A stretch of DNA of 49,225 nt, taken from Oscillospiraceae bacterium (GTDB lineage: Bacteria > Bacillota > Clostridia > Oscillospirales > Oscillospiraceae). Below the pieces are notes generated by a model, which did no database searches, was not told the origin of the DNA, and was given only the letters and a program-made list of their open reading frames with translations. Below, one piece after another: positions 1 to 8,939 of the stretch. Position 1 is the first letter of the stretch. The number at the start of each line of letters is the position of its first letter. The DNA lies in the NCBI GenBank assembly GCA_017419715.1, contig JAFOKO010000014.1:1-49225 (forward strand), in the 5' to 3' direction. The translations under genes were made by a program, and so were the position numbers.

Positions 1-262
1 GGGGCGGCGTCCTCGACACCCCGAGCGTCCCCACAATGTAGGGACGGCACCCTGCCGTCCGCCTCCGTCGAGTGCACCCCCGGGAGCGGCGCACAGTGCG
101 CGCCACGGAAGATAGTGCAAAACCGCAACGCCCCTCATCCGCTCCAGCGTGCGCACTGGGGCACCTTCCCCCGAGGGGGAAGGCAAGGGGACGGGGGTAC
201 GGATTCTTCGCTTCGCTTAAAATGACAGGCGGGGGAGACAAGGAAATAGTCTTGAAAAAGCC
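1..262. repeat. Non-coding left edge with dispersed GC-rich repeat
   Basis: No convincing gene is seen in the first 437 bases. The segment holds a small hairpin (arms 42-49 and 53-60) and, around 130-190, a stretch beginning CGCCCCTCATCCG and running through ACTGGGGCACC to a CCTTCCCCC/GGGGGAAGG hairpin. The same words recur in inverted orientation at 24800-24945, so this looks like a copy of a dispersed intergenic repeat. Short open frames here have no ribosome-binding site and low-complexity arginine/proline-rich translations. Confidence 0.55.
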
Positions 263-292
263 AAAATGACCTCGCTTCGGCGGGGTCATTTT
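263..292. terminator. Hairpin, possible terminator of an upstream gene
   Basis: A 9-bp inverted repeat (263-271 and 284-292) is flanked by A-rich and T-rich arms, so it could terminate transcription weakly in either direction. It sits between the left-edge repeat and the XRE gene. The T tract is only four bases and is part of the stem, so the call is tentative. Confidence 0.4.
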
Positions 293-437
293 GCGGTGCG
301 GCCTGTTTTTCCGGGATGTTAAGCCCTGTTGCTTGCCGCAACGGGGGAGTTGTGCTATGCTGCAGACAGCCGAAGGGCACAAAGCGTTTCGCCGGGCCCC
401 ATCGGCGACCCATCAAAATGGAAAGGAAGACAGAATC

Positions 438-872
438 ATGCTGAAGGAGAATTTGGTTATCTTACGCAAGCAAAAGGGATTGACCCAGGAGGCAGTGGCG
501 GATCGCCTGCATGTGGTTCGGCAGACAGTGTCCAAGTGGGAAAAGGGACTGTCCGTGCCGGACGCGGACGCGCTGCAACGGCTGGCGGAGCTGTATGATG
601 TTCCGGTCAGTCGGCTTCTGGGCGAGAGCATAGACGGCGAAGCAACGCCAGACCGTGTGGCCGAGCAGCTTGCGGCCATCAATGAACAGCTTGCCATCAA
701 GAATCGCCGGGCCAGACGCATCTGGAAAACCTTTGGAATCATTCTGCTTGTGAACTTTCTGGTGTTTTTGCTTCTGATCGTGCTTTTTTGGGCTGGCAGA
801 GCCAGTTATGCAGGCAGCCAGGAAGAAACCGGAGGCGTCACAGAAAGCTGGGTAGACTGGTCAAAAGAGTGA
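438..872 (+). CDS. Membrane-anchored XRE-family transcriptional regulator
   Basis: The protein is 144 aa. Residues about 5-60 form a Cro/C1-type helix-turn-helix with the typical LTQEAVADRL-x-V-x-RQTVSKWEKG pattern, and residues about 95-119 form one hydrophobic segment following a basic RRARR stretch. This suggests a DNA-binding domain tethered to the membrane. I chose the ATG at 438, preceded by an AGGAAG site at about 9 bases, because the longer reading from 291 has no ribosome-binding site and starts outside the conserved fold. Such HTH-plus-TM proteins are common in Firmicutes near transport or stress genes. The neighbour is convergent (ribU), so no target is implied. Family call is solid; the signal sensed is unknown. 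Confidence 0.88.
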   Translation: MLKENLVILRKQKGLTQEAVADRLHVVRQTVSKWEKGLSVPDADALQRLAELYDVPVSRLLGESIDGEATPDRVAEQLAAINEQLAIKNRRARRIWKTFGIILLVNFLVFLLLIVLFWAGRASYAGSQEETGGVTESWVDWSKE

Positions 873-887
873 CCGAAAACAAAAATG

Positions 888-916
888 CGGGTGTCGGCTT
901 GCAGGACCGACACCCG
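888..916 (-). terminator. Rho-independent terminator of ribU
   Basis: Ten-base-pair GC-rich stem (888-897 with 907-916, loop of 9) lies between the convergent XRE gene and ribU. Read on the minus strand it is followed by a long T-rich run at 887-873, so it ends ribU transcription. On the plus strand the T run is missing, so it is a weaker stop for the XRE gene. Confidence 0.85.
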
Positions 917-936
917 TGGATGATAGAAATGATGGT

Positions 937-1617
937 TTACAGAACGCCAAGCATGATGAGCAGCAGCAGTACAAAGGTTGCCAGTACCGCGAGAGCAAAG
1001 AGGGTAAAGCCCAGACTGAAACGGCTTTTTTTGTTCTGGCTGGGGGCCACGAGCCCTGCGCCGCGAAGGGCGTCGACGATCGGCTTGTAGAGCAGCATTG
1101 CAAGGCCAGCGTTGATGCCGCCCTTGATCAGATTGAAGGGCAGGAATACCGAGGCCAGCATGCCGCCTACGATCTTCCGCTTTGTTTCCACATCGGTGAT
1201 ATCACCCATGGACATATAGTAGGGGGTCACAATGTAGTTCCAGGCAACCATGCAGGCGGCCATGCTCAGAACGGCGACGCCAAGCCCAAGGATCGCGCCC
1301 TTTTGCGTGCGTTTTTTGGTGTAGATCCAGGCAGCGGGAACGGAAAATGCGCAACTTGCCAGGACATTCATCAGCAAGCCCCAGGGTCCTGTGCTGCTGA
1401 TGGTCAAAAACTCGATCAAGGATACCAGAACCGAGAGAATGACGCAACTAACAGGCCCAAAGATAAAGCCAGCAATTACGATCAGCGTATCCTTGGGCTC
1501 ATAGCTCAGGAAGCCTTCGACCGGCGGGATCCATTTCGTCAGCAGGACCGCCACGAAGGACAGTGCGGCAAACATGGCCATACAGGCCACATAGCGAATG
1601 GTGATTTTTTCTTTCAA
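937..1617 (-). CDS. ribU: Riboflavin ECF transporter substrate-binding (S) component RibU
   Basis: 226 aa, strongly hydrophobic, with about six membrane segments and the RibU-like order: basic N-terminus, PPVEGFLSYEPKDT in the first periplasmic part, and the FNLIKGGINAGLAMLLYKPI region near the C-terminus. In ECF transporters this S component binds riboflavin and works with a shared EcfT/EcfA module, which is not in this window. The start is taken as TTG at 1617. The sequence GGAGGTG lies 8 bases before it, so the in-frame TTG at 1632 would place the start inside the ribosome-binding site. The gene stands alone behind an FMN riboswitch with a terminator, which strongly supports the vitamin assignment. 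Function confidence is high from family plus riboswitch context. Confidence 0.93.
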   Translation of the reverse strand: MKEKITIRYVACMAMFAALSFVAVLLTKWIPPVEGFLSYEPKDTLIVIAGFIFGPVSCVILSVLVSLIEFLTISSTGPWGLLMNVLASCAFSVPAAWIYTKKRTQKGAILGLGVAVLSMAACMVAWNYIVTPYYMSMGDITDVETKRKIVGGMLASVFLPFNLIKGGINAGLAMLLYKPIVDALRGAGLVAPSQNKKSRFSLGFTLFALAVLATFVLLLLIMLGVL

Positions 1618-1630
1618 CGGGAACACCTCC

Positions 1631-1669
1631 AAAAAATATGCCTGAAGGCGGTATGTCTTCAGGCATATT
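1631..1669 (-). terminator. Riboswitch-controlled intrinsic terminator of ribU
   Basis: A perfect 13-bp stem (1657-1669 with 1635-1647, 9-base loop) is followed on the minus strand by a T run at 1636-1631, directly before the GGAGGTG ribosome-binding site of ribU. It lies just downstream of the FMN aptamer, so it is the expression platform: FMN binding should favour this hairpin and stop transcription before ribU. Confidence 0.9.
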
Positions 1670-1689
1670 CATTGGCAGACAATGAACAG

Positions 1690-1800
1690 CATCTTCTTCC
1701 ATCCAGACTGTACTGTCGGTCCCGGAATTGCACCGGGTCTGCCCGAAGGCTCGCGGACTTTCACCGCCGGTCGGGAATTGCACCCTGCCCTGAAGATATA
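1690..1800 (-). ncRNA. FMN riboswitch (RFN element)
   Basis: On the minus strand the segment carries the invariant RFN blocks in order: ATCTTCAGGGCAGGGTG, AATTCCCGACCGGCGGT, AGTCCGCGAGCC, GACCCGGTG, AATTCCGGGACCGACAG and AGTCTGGATG, ending in GAAGAAGAT which pairs with the start to close P1. It is the six-stem FMN aptamer and lies between the ribU promoter and the ribU terminator. Confidence 0.96.
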
Positions 1801-1819
1801 CTGGATTCAGTTCTGCCGT

Positions 1820-1848
1820 ATTATACACCATGCGTTTGACAAATGCAA
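1820..1848 (-). promoter_or_regulatory. Sigma-A promoter of the riboswitch-ribU transcript
   Basis: On the minus strand TTGCAT (1848-1843) and TATAAT (1825-1820) are separated by 17 bases. The start point would fall about 15 bases before the FMN aptamer. Confidence 0.8.
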
Positions 1849-1873
1849 GTGTTTTTTTGCGGGTGGAAGAAGA

Positions 1874-1902
1874 TTGACAAGCGAAGGGAATGGATATATA
1901 AT
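1874..1902 (+). promoter_or_regulatory. Sigma-A promoter for the zinc-ribbon pair
   Basis: TTGACA (1874-1879) and TATAAT (1897-1902) match consensus exactly with a 17-base spacer, 30 bases ahead of the ATG at 1934. It is back-to-back with the ribU promoter. Confidence 0.88.
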
Positions 1903-1933
1903 GAAAGCATCTGAAAAAAGGAGGAATTCTGGC

Positions 1934-3013
1934 ATGTTCTGTCCAAACTGCGGTCGAGAGACCACAGGAAAGTTCTGCCCCAGCTGCGGCACAAAGCTGT
2001 ACACAGAACCAGCCGCCCCCCAGCCAAACGAGGCTGTCGGCACATTCGATCCAAATGAAGCGCCCAAGCCCTCTTACGACCCGGGCGCTTCCAACAATCC
2101 GGGCGCAAGCCGCGCCCCCGACTGGGGCGCCGCGCCAAATTGGCAGTCGTCCGGTGTTTACCAGGGTGCGCCCGCCGCTGCAATCGGCAAGCCCTCGGCC
2201 ATTGAGAAGCTTCGAAAGCTTGCTGCTTCTCCCGTGTTTCTTATGGCGGTCATCCTGTTCACGGTGACGGGCCTCTTCTCGATTTTTACGAATGGCGTGA
2301 ACCTGGCGGATCATCTTGAGATTCTGGACGCTTATAAGCACAGCAGCCTGGAAGCGACCCTGATCGGCAACATTGTGGGCTATTTTGTGACCATGATGAT
2401 GGATCTGCTGATGATCATTGCCGTATGGAGCATTTTTGTCAATTGTACCCGCAAAGACAGAGAAAGGATCGGCACCGGCGGCTTGACCTTCTTCAAGGTA
2501 ATCTTTATCATCTGCCTGGTGGGCGCATGCCTGTTTCTCGTATTTCTGCTGATTGCTCTTGGCACGGGTCGGAGTTACCTGAACGATCTGAACAAGCTGC
2601 TAAATCAAGCGGGCTATTCGCTCTCCTCTTTGCAGATGGATGTGAAAACCTTGGGCGCGATCGTAAGTGGTGTTATGCTGCTGATTGTCTTCCTGCTGGT
2701 GCTTTTCCTGGTCAAGATGGTCAAGACGCTGAATACGGCCAAGCGGGTCATCAAAACCGGCGCGCCCGACGACCGGGTCTCCGTTTTCGTGGGCGTGATC
2801 CTCATCCTTGCCGCAGTGGGCGGGGTGATCAACGGCATTCGTGTGTTTGCCGAGTTGCGGGAGCTGGGCCTTAGCCAAACGGTGGCGATCCTCTACGGCG
2901 TCAACTATATCGTCAATGCGCTGAGCATTCTCCTCTTTGCGGTGGTCCTGTTCCAATTCCGTTCCGCCATGCGGAGCCTGGGGGTTCGCAAGGGCGTGAG
3001 ACAGTACCAATAA
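1934..3013 (+). CDS. Zinc-ribbon multi-pass membrane protein
   Basis: 359 aa. The N-terminus is a short zinc ribbon, CPNC-x10-CPSC (residues 3-19), followed by a proline/asparagine/alanine-rich linker to about residue 95 and then about six hydrophobic segments. The start at ATG 1934 follows AGGAGG at 9 bases and places the first cysteine at residue 3, as is usual for this class. The second gene of the unit begins 15 bases after the stop. Zinc-ribbon plus membrane proteins of this type are abundant in Clostridia and have no assigned function; a role in membrane assembly or envelope sensing would be a guess. A third relative is at 29877. Confidence 0.85.
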   Translation: MFCPNCGRETTGKFCPSCGTKLYTEPAAPQPNEAVGTFDPNEAPKPSYDPGASNNPGASRAPDWGAAPNWQSSGVYQGAPAAAIGKPSAIEKLRKLAASPVFLMAVILFTVTGLFSIFTNGVNLADHLEILDAYKHSSLEATLIGNIVGYFVTMMMDLLMIIAVWSIFVNCTRKDRERIGTGGLTFFKVIFIICLVGACLFLVFLLIALGTGRSYLNDLNKLLNQAGYSLSSLQMDVKTLGAIVSGVMLLIVFLLVLFLVKMVKTLNTAKRVIKTGAPDDRVSVFVGVILILAAVGGVINGIRVFAELRELGLSQTVAILYGVNYIVNALSILLFAVVLFQFRSAMRSLGVRKGVRQYQ

Positions 3014-3028
3014 AGGGAGGACAGAGCC

Positions 3029-4048
3029 ATGATATGTCCCAATTGCGGCGGCGAGACGACGGGAAAGTACTGCCCCTATTGCGGCACGGACTTTGCAGCC
3101 GCGAAGGTCGAGCCGCAAACGGATCCGCAAAATACCAGAGATCGTGTGCAAGCGAAGCAGCAGGACGAGCAGCAGAAACACGGATATGTCTCCGCGGATC
3201 GCATTGATGCAGTTCTGGGGGATCTGCCGCTGATCCAGTTTTTGCGGCAGTCTCTGAAGTCGAAACTGATGCTGCTGTGTACGATCCTGGTGACGCTGTA
3301 TGCAGGCTGTATTGGCGTGGTCTACGGAATCGTGGGCTTTGACATGAGCAAAGCCCTGACGGCAAACCAATTTGATTCCTACTTCTCCAATGATAAGATC
3401 GGCCGTTCCATCTACCTGTTCAGCTGTGTGATCCATATCTGCCTGGCGCTCTGGCTGGCTGTTTCCATGTGGTCGATCTTCTGCTCTGCAGCCAGCCGCA
3501 AAAAGACTTCCCAGTCAAGCGACTGGTTCAACAGCTTCAGATCCTTTGCCCAGGTCGGGCAGCGGGTCTTCCTGTTGCTAAGCGCCTGCGCAGCGGTGAC
3601 CGCCGGTTTGATGCTGCTGGAAGCTGATTTCTCCAAAACCATTTTCTACAGCATCGAGATGTTGACTTCCAGCGGAGCCGCGCAAATCGGCCTTTCCCAT
3701 GTGCTTTCCATGCTGTTTGAAGAGAATATCTACCGGGTAATTTGCATTGTGGCAGTTTATCTGTTTGCCACCGTTCGCTTCACGCTGCTCAAAGCGACCG
3801 GCACCCTGGCCAGCGGGATGCTCCGCTCGGGCGAGGCGACGCGCTGGAAGATCCCGCCTGTGAGTCTGCTGGTTTTTCTCGGCGGCGTTCTACACCTGGG
3901 CGTCGGTATCGTTACGCTGCTGCAGGTCCCAATCAATCAAGCGATCCTCTTGAACTACCTTCCTCTGTGCCTGCTGGGCGCGGCCTTGATCTGCTGCTCG
4001 GTGCTCCTGCATCAGATCTGTGCGGGTGTCAAGCAGAGACAGGTATGA
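3029..4048 (+). CDS. Zinc-ribbon multi-pass membrane protein (second copy)
   Basis: 339 aa with the same plan as its upstream neighbour: CPNCGGETTGKYCPYCG at residues 3-19, a charged linker rich in Gln/Asp to about residue 75, then about six hydrophobic segments. The first 20 residues are nearly the same as in the preceding gene while the membrane parts differ, consistent with an old tandem duplication. A good GGGAGG site precedes the ATG. It is the last gene of the unit and ends at a strong terminator. Function unknown. Confidence 0.83.
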   Translation: MICPNCGGETTGKYCPYCGTDFAAAKVEPQTDPQNTRDRVQAKQQDEQQKHGYVSADRIDAVLGDLPLIQFLRQSLKSKLMLLCTILVTLYAGCIGVVYGIVGFDMSKALTANQFDSYFSNDKIGRSIYLFSCVIHICLALWLAVSMWSIFCSAASRKKTSQSSDWFNSFRSFAQVGQRVFLLLSACAAVTAGLMLLEADFSKTIFYSIEMLTSSGAAQIGLSHVLSMLFEENIYRVICIVAVYLFATVRFTLLKATGTLASGMLRSGEATRWKIPPVSLLVFLGGVLHLGVGIVTLLQVPINQAILLNYLPLCLLGAALICCSVLLHQICAGVKQRQV

Positions 4049-4068
4049 GATCCTGAACAACGCGCAAA

Positions 4069-4101
4069 ATCCCCGCTGTGGACTGGCTCCACAGCGGGGA
4101 T
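4069..4101. terminator. Bidirectional terminator between zinc-ribbon unit and ftsZ
   Basis: A perfect 14-bp stem (4069-4082 with 4088-4101, 5-base loop) is followed by T5 on the plus strand, and the plus-strand AAAA at 4066-4069 gives T4 on the minus strand. It separates two convergent transcripts and marks the end of the dcw cluster. Confidence 0.9.
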
Positions 4102-4115
4102 GCTTTTTATCTGCT

Positions 4116-5258
<1,143 letters not shown>

Positions 5259-5341
5259 GTGTTCGTCCTCCTATGTATCTGTAATCGTTGGAACATGTCC
5301 GAATCGTAGTGTATGCAAAGTTTCTGCTTTTATACCGTACT

Positions 5342-5370
5342 ATTTTAACCTGTGTTTTCCATTTGGTCAA
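5342..5370 (-). promoter_or_regulatory. Likely ftsZ promoter
   Basis: On the minus strand TTGACC (5370-5365) and TAAAAT (5347-5342) have a 17-base spacer. It lies in the AT-rich 150-base gap between ftsQ and ftsZ, which would let FtsZ be made separately from the rest of the cluster. Confidence 0.65.
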
Positions 5371-5408
5371 TAGAAAAATGCTGTTTTTTGTAAAAAATTT
5401 GAAACTTC

Positions 5409-6461
5409 TCAGTGGAATTCCAAAAAATGCACCTTTTCATCTTCCTGGAAGGTCAAGTCAATGACGCCGGAACGGTGCTGGATGTCATTGTTGTCCAGAA
5501 CGGACTGGAGAAATTGCAGCTTGTAATTGAGATTTTCTGTTGTTCCCAGGCGGATCTTGTAACGGTCTGATTCCCACCAGAGGATCAAGTCGTAGGAAGT
5601 GCTGACATCGATCCGGTCGAGCTGCTTTACAAAGCTGCTGCCCTCCAGAGCTGGGATCACCTCCAGCACCACGGCGTGCTTCGCGCCGATCTCAGAGGGG
5701 TCCGCGCCGGCGGAGGAGGCGGGCTGGATGAAATCGCCGATCTCTGGCTTCTGGATCAGCATGCCGGTGACATACAGATGCGTCTTTGCCTCTTTTTCCT
5801 CCGTTGCCTCCAGAATGCGGCCCTCGCGGCTCATGAGCCACCATGCGCCGGTCTCGTCCTGGATGGCGTAGCTTACATCGAACTCGCTGAAGCTGATGAT
5901 CACCGTGCCGGGCAGCTGCTTTTTGACTTGAATGTCGTTGACATAGGGCAGGGCGGCATGAATTCGGGCCGCGACGGTGGCCTTGCTGAGGCTGAGCAGG
6001 TTTTCATCCAAGTTGATGCCCGAGGCTTCGATGATCTCCTCGGCGGTATAGTAGGCCTTCTCTCCATTTTCGCCTTGCGGCAGAAGGACCTCAATGTGCT
6101 TGACTTTAAAGAAGATGATCATGCTCAGCACAATGACGGCCACCACGGCCAGCATCACCAGGAACTTGAACCCGAAGTTGGTATTGTAGACCCGGTGCGG
6201 TTTTTTCGCTTTTTTCCGCTTGGGCTGAGGCTTGGGCCGTTTGGGTGCAGGCTTGCGCGGCTCAGCCTTGCGCCGTGTTGACGCCTCTGTGTCGCCGGAA
6301 GCTTCCGAACGGGCGAGCCGTTCCCGGCGGGCAGCCTCCCGGTCGGCAGCGTTCCCCCTTTGGGGCCGGGGACTTTTTGGCCGGGCAGACGGGTCCCGCG
6401 GCCGTTCTCTTGCCACGGTGGTCTTGCCGCGCTGGGTCGGGCGTCTTTTGTCTTGTTCCAT
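5409..6461 (-). CDS. ftsQ: Divisome protein FtsQ/DivIB
   Basis: 350 aa bitopic protein. Residues 1-92 are an unusually long, very basic cytoplasmic tail rich in Arg, Lys and Pro; residues about 97-119 are one membrane helix. The POTRA-like domain follows (about 120-190, starting VKHIEV and containing YTAEEIIEASGI and LPYVNDIQVKKQLPGTVIISF), then a beta domain to the C-terminus. FtsQ/DivIB links FtsL and FtsB/DivIC to the septal wall machinery outside the membrane. It lies between murA and ftsZ, as in many Clostridia. Family call is firm; the long basic tail is noteworthy. Confidence 0.92.
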   Translation of the reverse strand: MEQDKRRPTQRGKTTVARERPRDPSARPKSPRPQRGNAADREAARRERLARSEASGDTEASTRRKAEPRKPAPKRPKPQPKRKKAKKPHRVYNTNFGFKFLVMLAVVAVIVLSMIIFFKVKHIEVLLPQGENGEKAYYTAEEIIEASGINLDENLLSLSKATVAARIHAALPYVNDIQVKKQLPGTVIISFSEFDVSYAIQDETGAWWLMSREGRILEATEEKEAKTHLYVTGMLIQKPEIGDFIQPASSAGADPSEIGAKHAVVLEVIPALEGSSFVKQLDRIDVSTSYDLILWWESDRYKIRLGTTENLNYKLQFLQSVLDNNDIQHRSGVIDLTFQEDEKVHFLEFH

Positions 6462-6514
6462 ATCTGTCTCCTCTGTGTATCGGTAAGAAATAAGAGCTTA
6501 GAGGGAAGCGTGCG

Positions 6515-7756
6515 CTACTCCGCAAACGCCTCTGCACCCAGAAGCTGCAGACGCTCAATGAAGTGTCCGTAGCCCCGGTCCAGGTGCCAGGCGTCGTGGA
6601 TGACGCTTTTCCCCTCGGCAGCCAGGGCGGCGATCACGGTGGCCGCCGCGCCTCGTAGGTCGGTGGCGCGCACCTCCGCCCCGTGAAGGGCGGGGACGCC
6701 CCGGACGCGGGCCAGGTCCCCGGCTGTCTCGATCCGGGCGCCCATGGCGCACAGGGCGGGAACATGACGGAAGCGGTCGGCAAAGACCGTCTCCCGGAAC
6801 AGGGTTGAGCCGGAAGCCCGGAGCAGCGCGGCCATGACGGTGGCCTGGGCATCTGTGGGGAACGCGGGATAGGGTCCGGTGACGATGGCCCCCGGTGCGT
6901 GCAAAGAAGCAGCGCGGAGGGTCAAGTCGTGTTCTCCTGCCTGGATCTCACAGCCTGCCTGCCGCAGCACATGCAGGACCGGGCAGAGCTGATCGGGACA
7001 CAGGTCCGTCAAGCGCAGCGTGCCGCCGGTCGCGGCGGCGGCACAGAGCCAGCTGGCCGCCTCCATGCGATCCGGAAGGATCCGATGCTCCGCCCCCTGC
7101 AGGGGAGCAGGCTCGATGCGCAAGCAAGGGGTGCCGGCTCCGCTGAGCTTTGCGCCGCAAGCAGTGAGAAAGTCGGCCAGATCCTGGATCTCCGGTTCCC
7201 GGGCCGCGCCGATAAGACGAACAGGCCCGCTTGCGCCCAGCGCGGCCAGAATGAGGTTTTCCGTGGCGCCGACGCTTGGATAGGGGAGAATGACAGTCCC
7301 GCCTTTGGGCCTGCCCGTGCAGAGCAGGCGCTTTTCCTCCAGACGGACCCGAACGCCAAGACTTTTCAGCGCGGCCAGATGCAGATCCAGCGGACGCTCT
7401 CCCAGCACACAGCCCCCGGGCAGAGGGATCTCCGCTCTGCCCAAACGGGCCAGCAGAGCACCCAGCAGCAGGACAGAAGAACGAAGCCTTCCGGCCAGCT
7501 CCGGGTCGGGTGCAGAGCGGATCGGCCCCCGGCTGTCTACGGTGATTTGATCTTCGAGCGCGCAAAGCTGCAGGCCCAGCCCTTCCAACAGGGCACGGGT
7601 CACGCGCACATCCTCAATGGACGGGATGTTGCCGAGCACGAAGCGGCCCGGAATGGCTGCCGTGGCTGCCAGGATTGGCAGCACGGCGTTCTTGCTGCCC
7701 TGTACTGCCAGTGTACCTGCCAGCGGCCTGCCGCCGGTGATGTAGATGGTATCCAA
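6515..7756 (-). CDS. murA: UDP-N-acetylglucosamine 1-carboxyvinyltransferase MurA
   Basis: 413 aa. Transfers enolpyruvate from PEP to UDP-GlcNAc, the first committed step of peptidoglycan synthesis. Seen: QGSKNAVLPIL near the N-terminus with Lys22, the PGGCVLGERPLDLHL loop with catalytic Cys116, and two similar inside-out alpha/beta domains. The start is TTG at 7756: GGAGGG lies 6 bases upstream, whereas the in-frame ATG at 7774 would start within that site. The C-terminus HLDRGYGHFIERLQLLGA is typical. Cys at the active site predicts fosfomycin sensitivity by general family knowledge. It sits between murG and ftsQ, where Bacillus carries murB. Confidence 0.95.
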   Translation of the reverse strand: MDTIYITGGRPLAGTLAVQGSKNAVLPILAATAAIPGRFVLGNIPSIEDVRVTRALLEGLGLQLCALEDQITVDSRGPIRSAPDPELAGRLRSSVLLLGALLARLGRAEIPLPGGCVLGERPLDLHLAALKSLGVRVRLEEKRLLCTGRPKGGTVILPYPSVGATENLILAALGASGPVRLIGAAREPEIQDLADFLTACGAKLSGAGTPCLRIEPAPLQGAEHRILPDRMEAASWLCAAAATGGTLRLTDLCPDQLCPVLHVLRQAGCEIQAGEHDLTLRAASLHAPGAIVTGPYPAFPTDAQATVMAALLRASGSTLFRETVFADRFRHVPALCAMGARIETAGDLARVRGVPALHGAEVRATDLRGAAATVIAALAAEGKSVIHDAWHLDRGYGHFIERLQLLGAEAFAE

Positions 7757-7814
7757 TGACCGCCCTCCTTGCATTTTTATTATCCTATGCAGGAAGGGGG
7801 GATCGTGTGTAAGA

Positions 7815-8939
7815 TTATTGCTTTGCCAGCTCCAGGATCGTGTTGTAGATTCGTTCCGCGCTGTCCACAACGGACATTTTCTGGAGATTATCCCGCATGG
7901 CGCGGCGCTTGGGAGCGTCGGCCAGCAGTTCTTTGGCGGTGTCATAGAGCGCCTGAGCCGTAAGACCCTGCTCCAGCAGAACGACGGCAGCGCCGTTGCG
8001 CTCCAGCACGCGGGCATTCTTTTCCTGGTGATTGTCCGTGACATTGGGGGAGGGGACGATGATGCAGGGGGTCCCGGCTGCCTCGATCTCATTGAGGGAG
8101 GAGGCACCTGCCCGGGTGATGATCAGATCAGCCGCGGCCATCAGGTCCGGCATATTGTGAATGTATTCCCGCATATCCAGCTCGGGATGCGCGGAGAGCT
8201 CCACGCCCTTTTCTTTGACCAGATCCGGCATCCAGCGCCAACCGAAGGAGCCGGTGGCATGGACATGGTGCCAGGGACAGCCGTCCTGGACCTCCAGAGC
8301 CAAAAAGTCGGCCATGCGTTTGTTCATCTCCCGTGCGCCCAGGCTGCCCCAGGCGGAGATCAGCAAAGGCTCGTCGCTCAGACCAAGGCGCTTCCGGGCC
8401 TCGGCGCGGGTGGTATAGAGAAAAGCCTGCCGCACAGGCATTCCCACCACCTGGACCCGCTCCGGGTGCTTGTAGTGGGCCTTGCTCTCCGAAAAGCAGA
8501 CCATGATCCGCGTGGCGGAGTCGGCTACCATCCGGGTGGTAAGCCCCGGCATGGCGTTGGCCTCGTGGACGGCAGTGGGAATGCCGTGCTTGGCCCCCTG
8601 GTGCAGCATGGGAAAGGAGGCGTAGCCCCCGGTGCCCACGATGACATCGGGCTGAAAGTCGCGGATGATCTGCCGGGCCTTTCGCTGGGCCTGCTGCAGA
8701 TTCTTCAGCGTAACAAGGTTGTGGTGGATCGCCTTGGGCGTAAGCTTGCGGTTATAGCTGGATATTGTGAGGGTCTCCAGCCGGAACCCCTCCCGGGGTA
8801 CCAGATCCGCCTCCATTTCGCCCTCCGCGCCGACAAAAAGGATATTGGTTTCGGGCTTCCGTTCCCGGAGCAGGTTTGCCACGGAGATCGCCGGATTGAT
8901 GTGTCCGGCGGTCCCGCCGCATGTGAAAACGATGTTCAT
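7815..8939 (-). CDS. murG: Lipid II synthase MurG
   Basis: 374 aa GT28 glycosyltransferase that adds GlcNAc to lipid I at the inner membrane face. Residues 4-14 carry the glycine-rich FTCGGTAGHIN loop; GTGGYASFP and EANAMPG follow; the C-domain has HNMPDLMAAADLIITRAGASSLNEIEAAGTP spread over about 265-295, the UDP-GlcNAc site. The start is ATG 8939, which overlaps the ftsW stop as ATGA and has GGAGGG 8 bases ahead, so ftsW and murG are translationally coupled. A longer reading from 8978 lacks a site and adds residues not found in the family. Confidence 0.97.
   Translation of the reverse strand: MNIVFTCGGTAGHINPAISVANLLRERKPETNILFVGAEGEMEADLVPREGFRLETLTISSYNRKLTPKAIHHNLVTLKNLQQAQRKARQIIRDFQPDVIVGTGGYASFPMLHQGAKHGIPTAVHEANAMPGLTTRMVADSATRIMVCFSESKAHYKHPERVQVVGMPVRQAFLYTTRAEARKRLGLSDEPLLISAWGSLGAREMNKRMADFLALEVQDGCPWHHVHATGSFGWRWMPDLVKEKGVELSAHPELDMREYIHNMPDLMAAADLIITRAGASSLNEIEAAGTPCIIVPSPNVTDNHQEKNARVLERNGAAVVLLEQGLTAQALYDTAKELLADAPKRRAMRDNLQKMSVVDSAERIYNTILELAKQ

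Noticed and set aside
72..416. Short frames at the left edge
   Set aside because: Arg/Pro-rich translations of the dispersed repeat without start signals.
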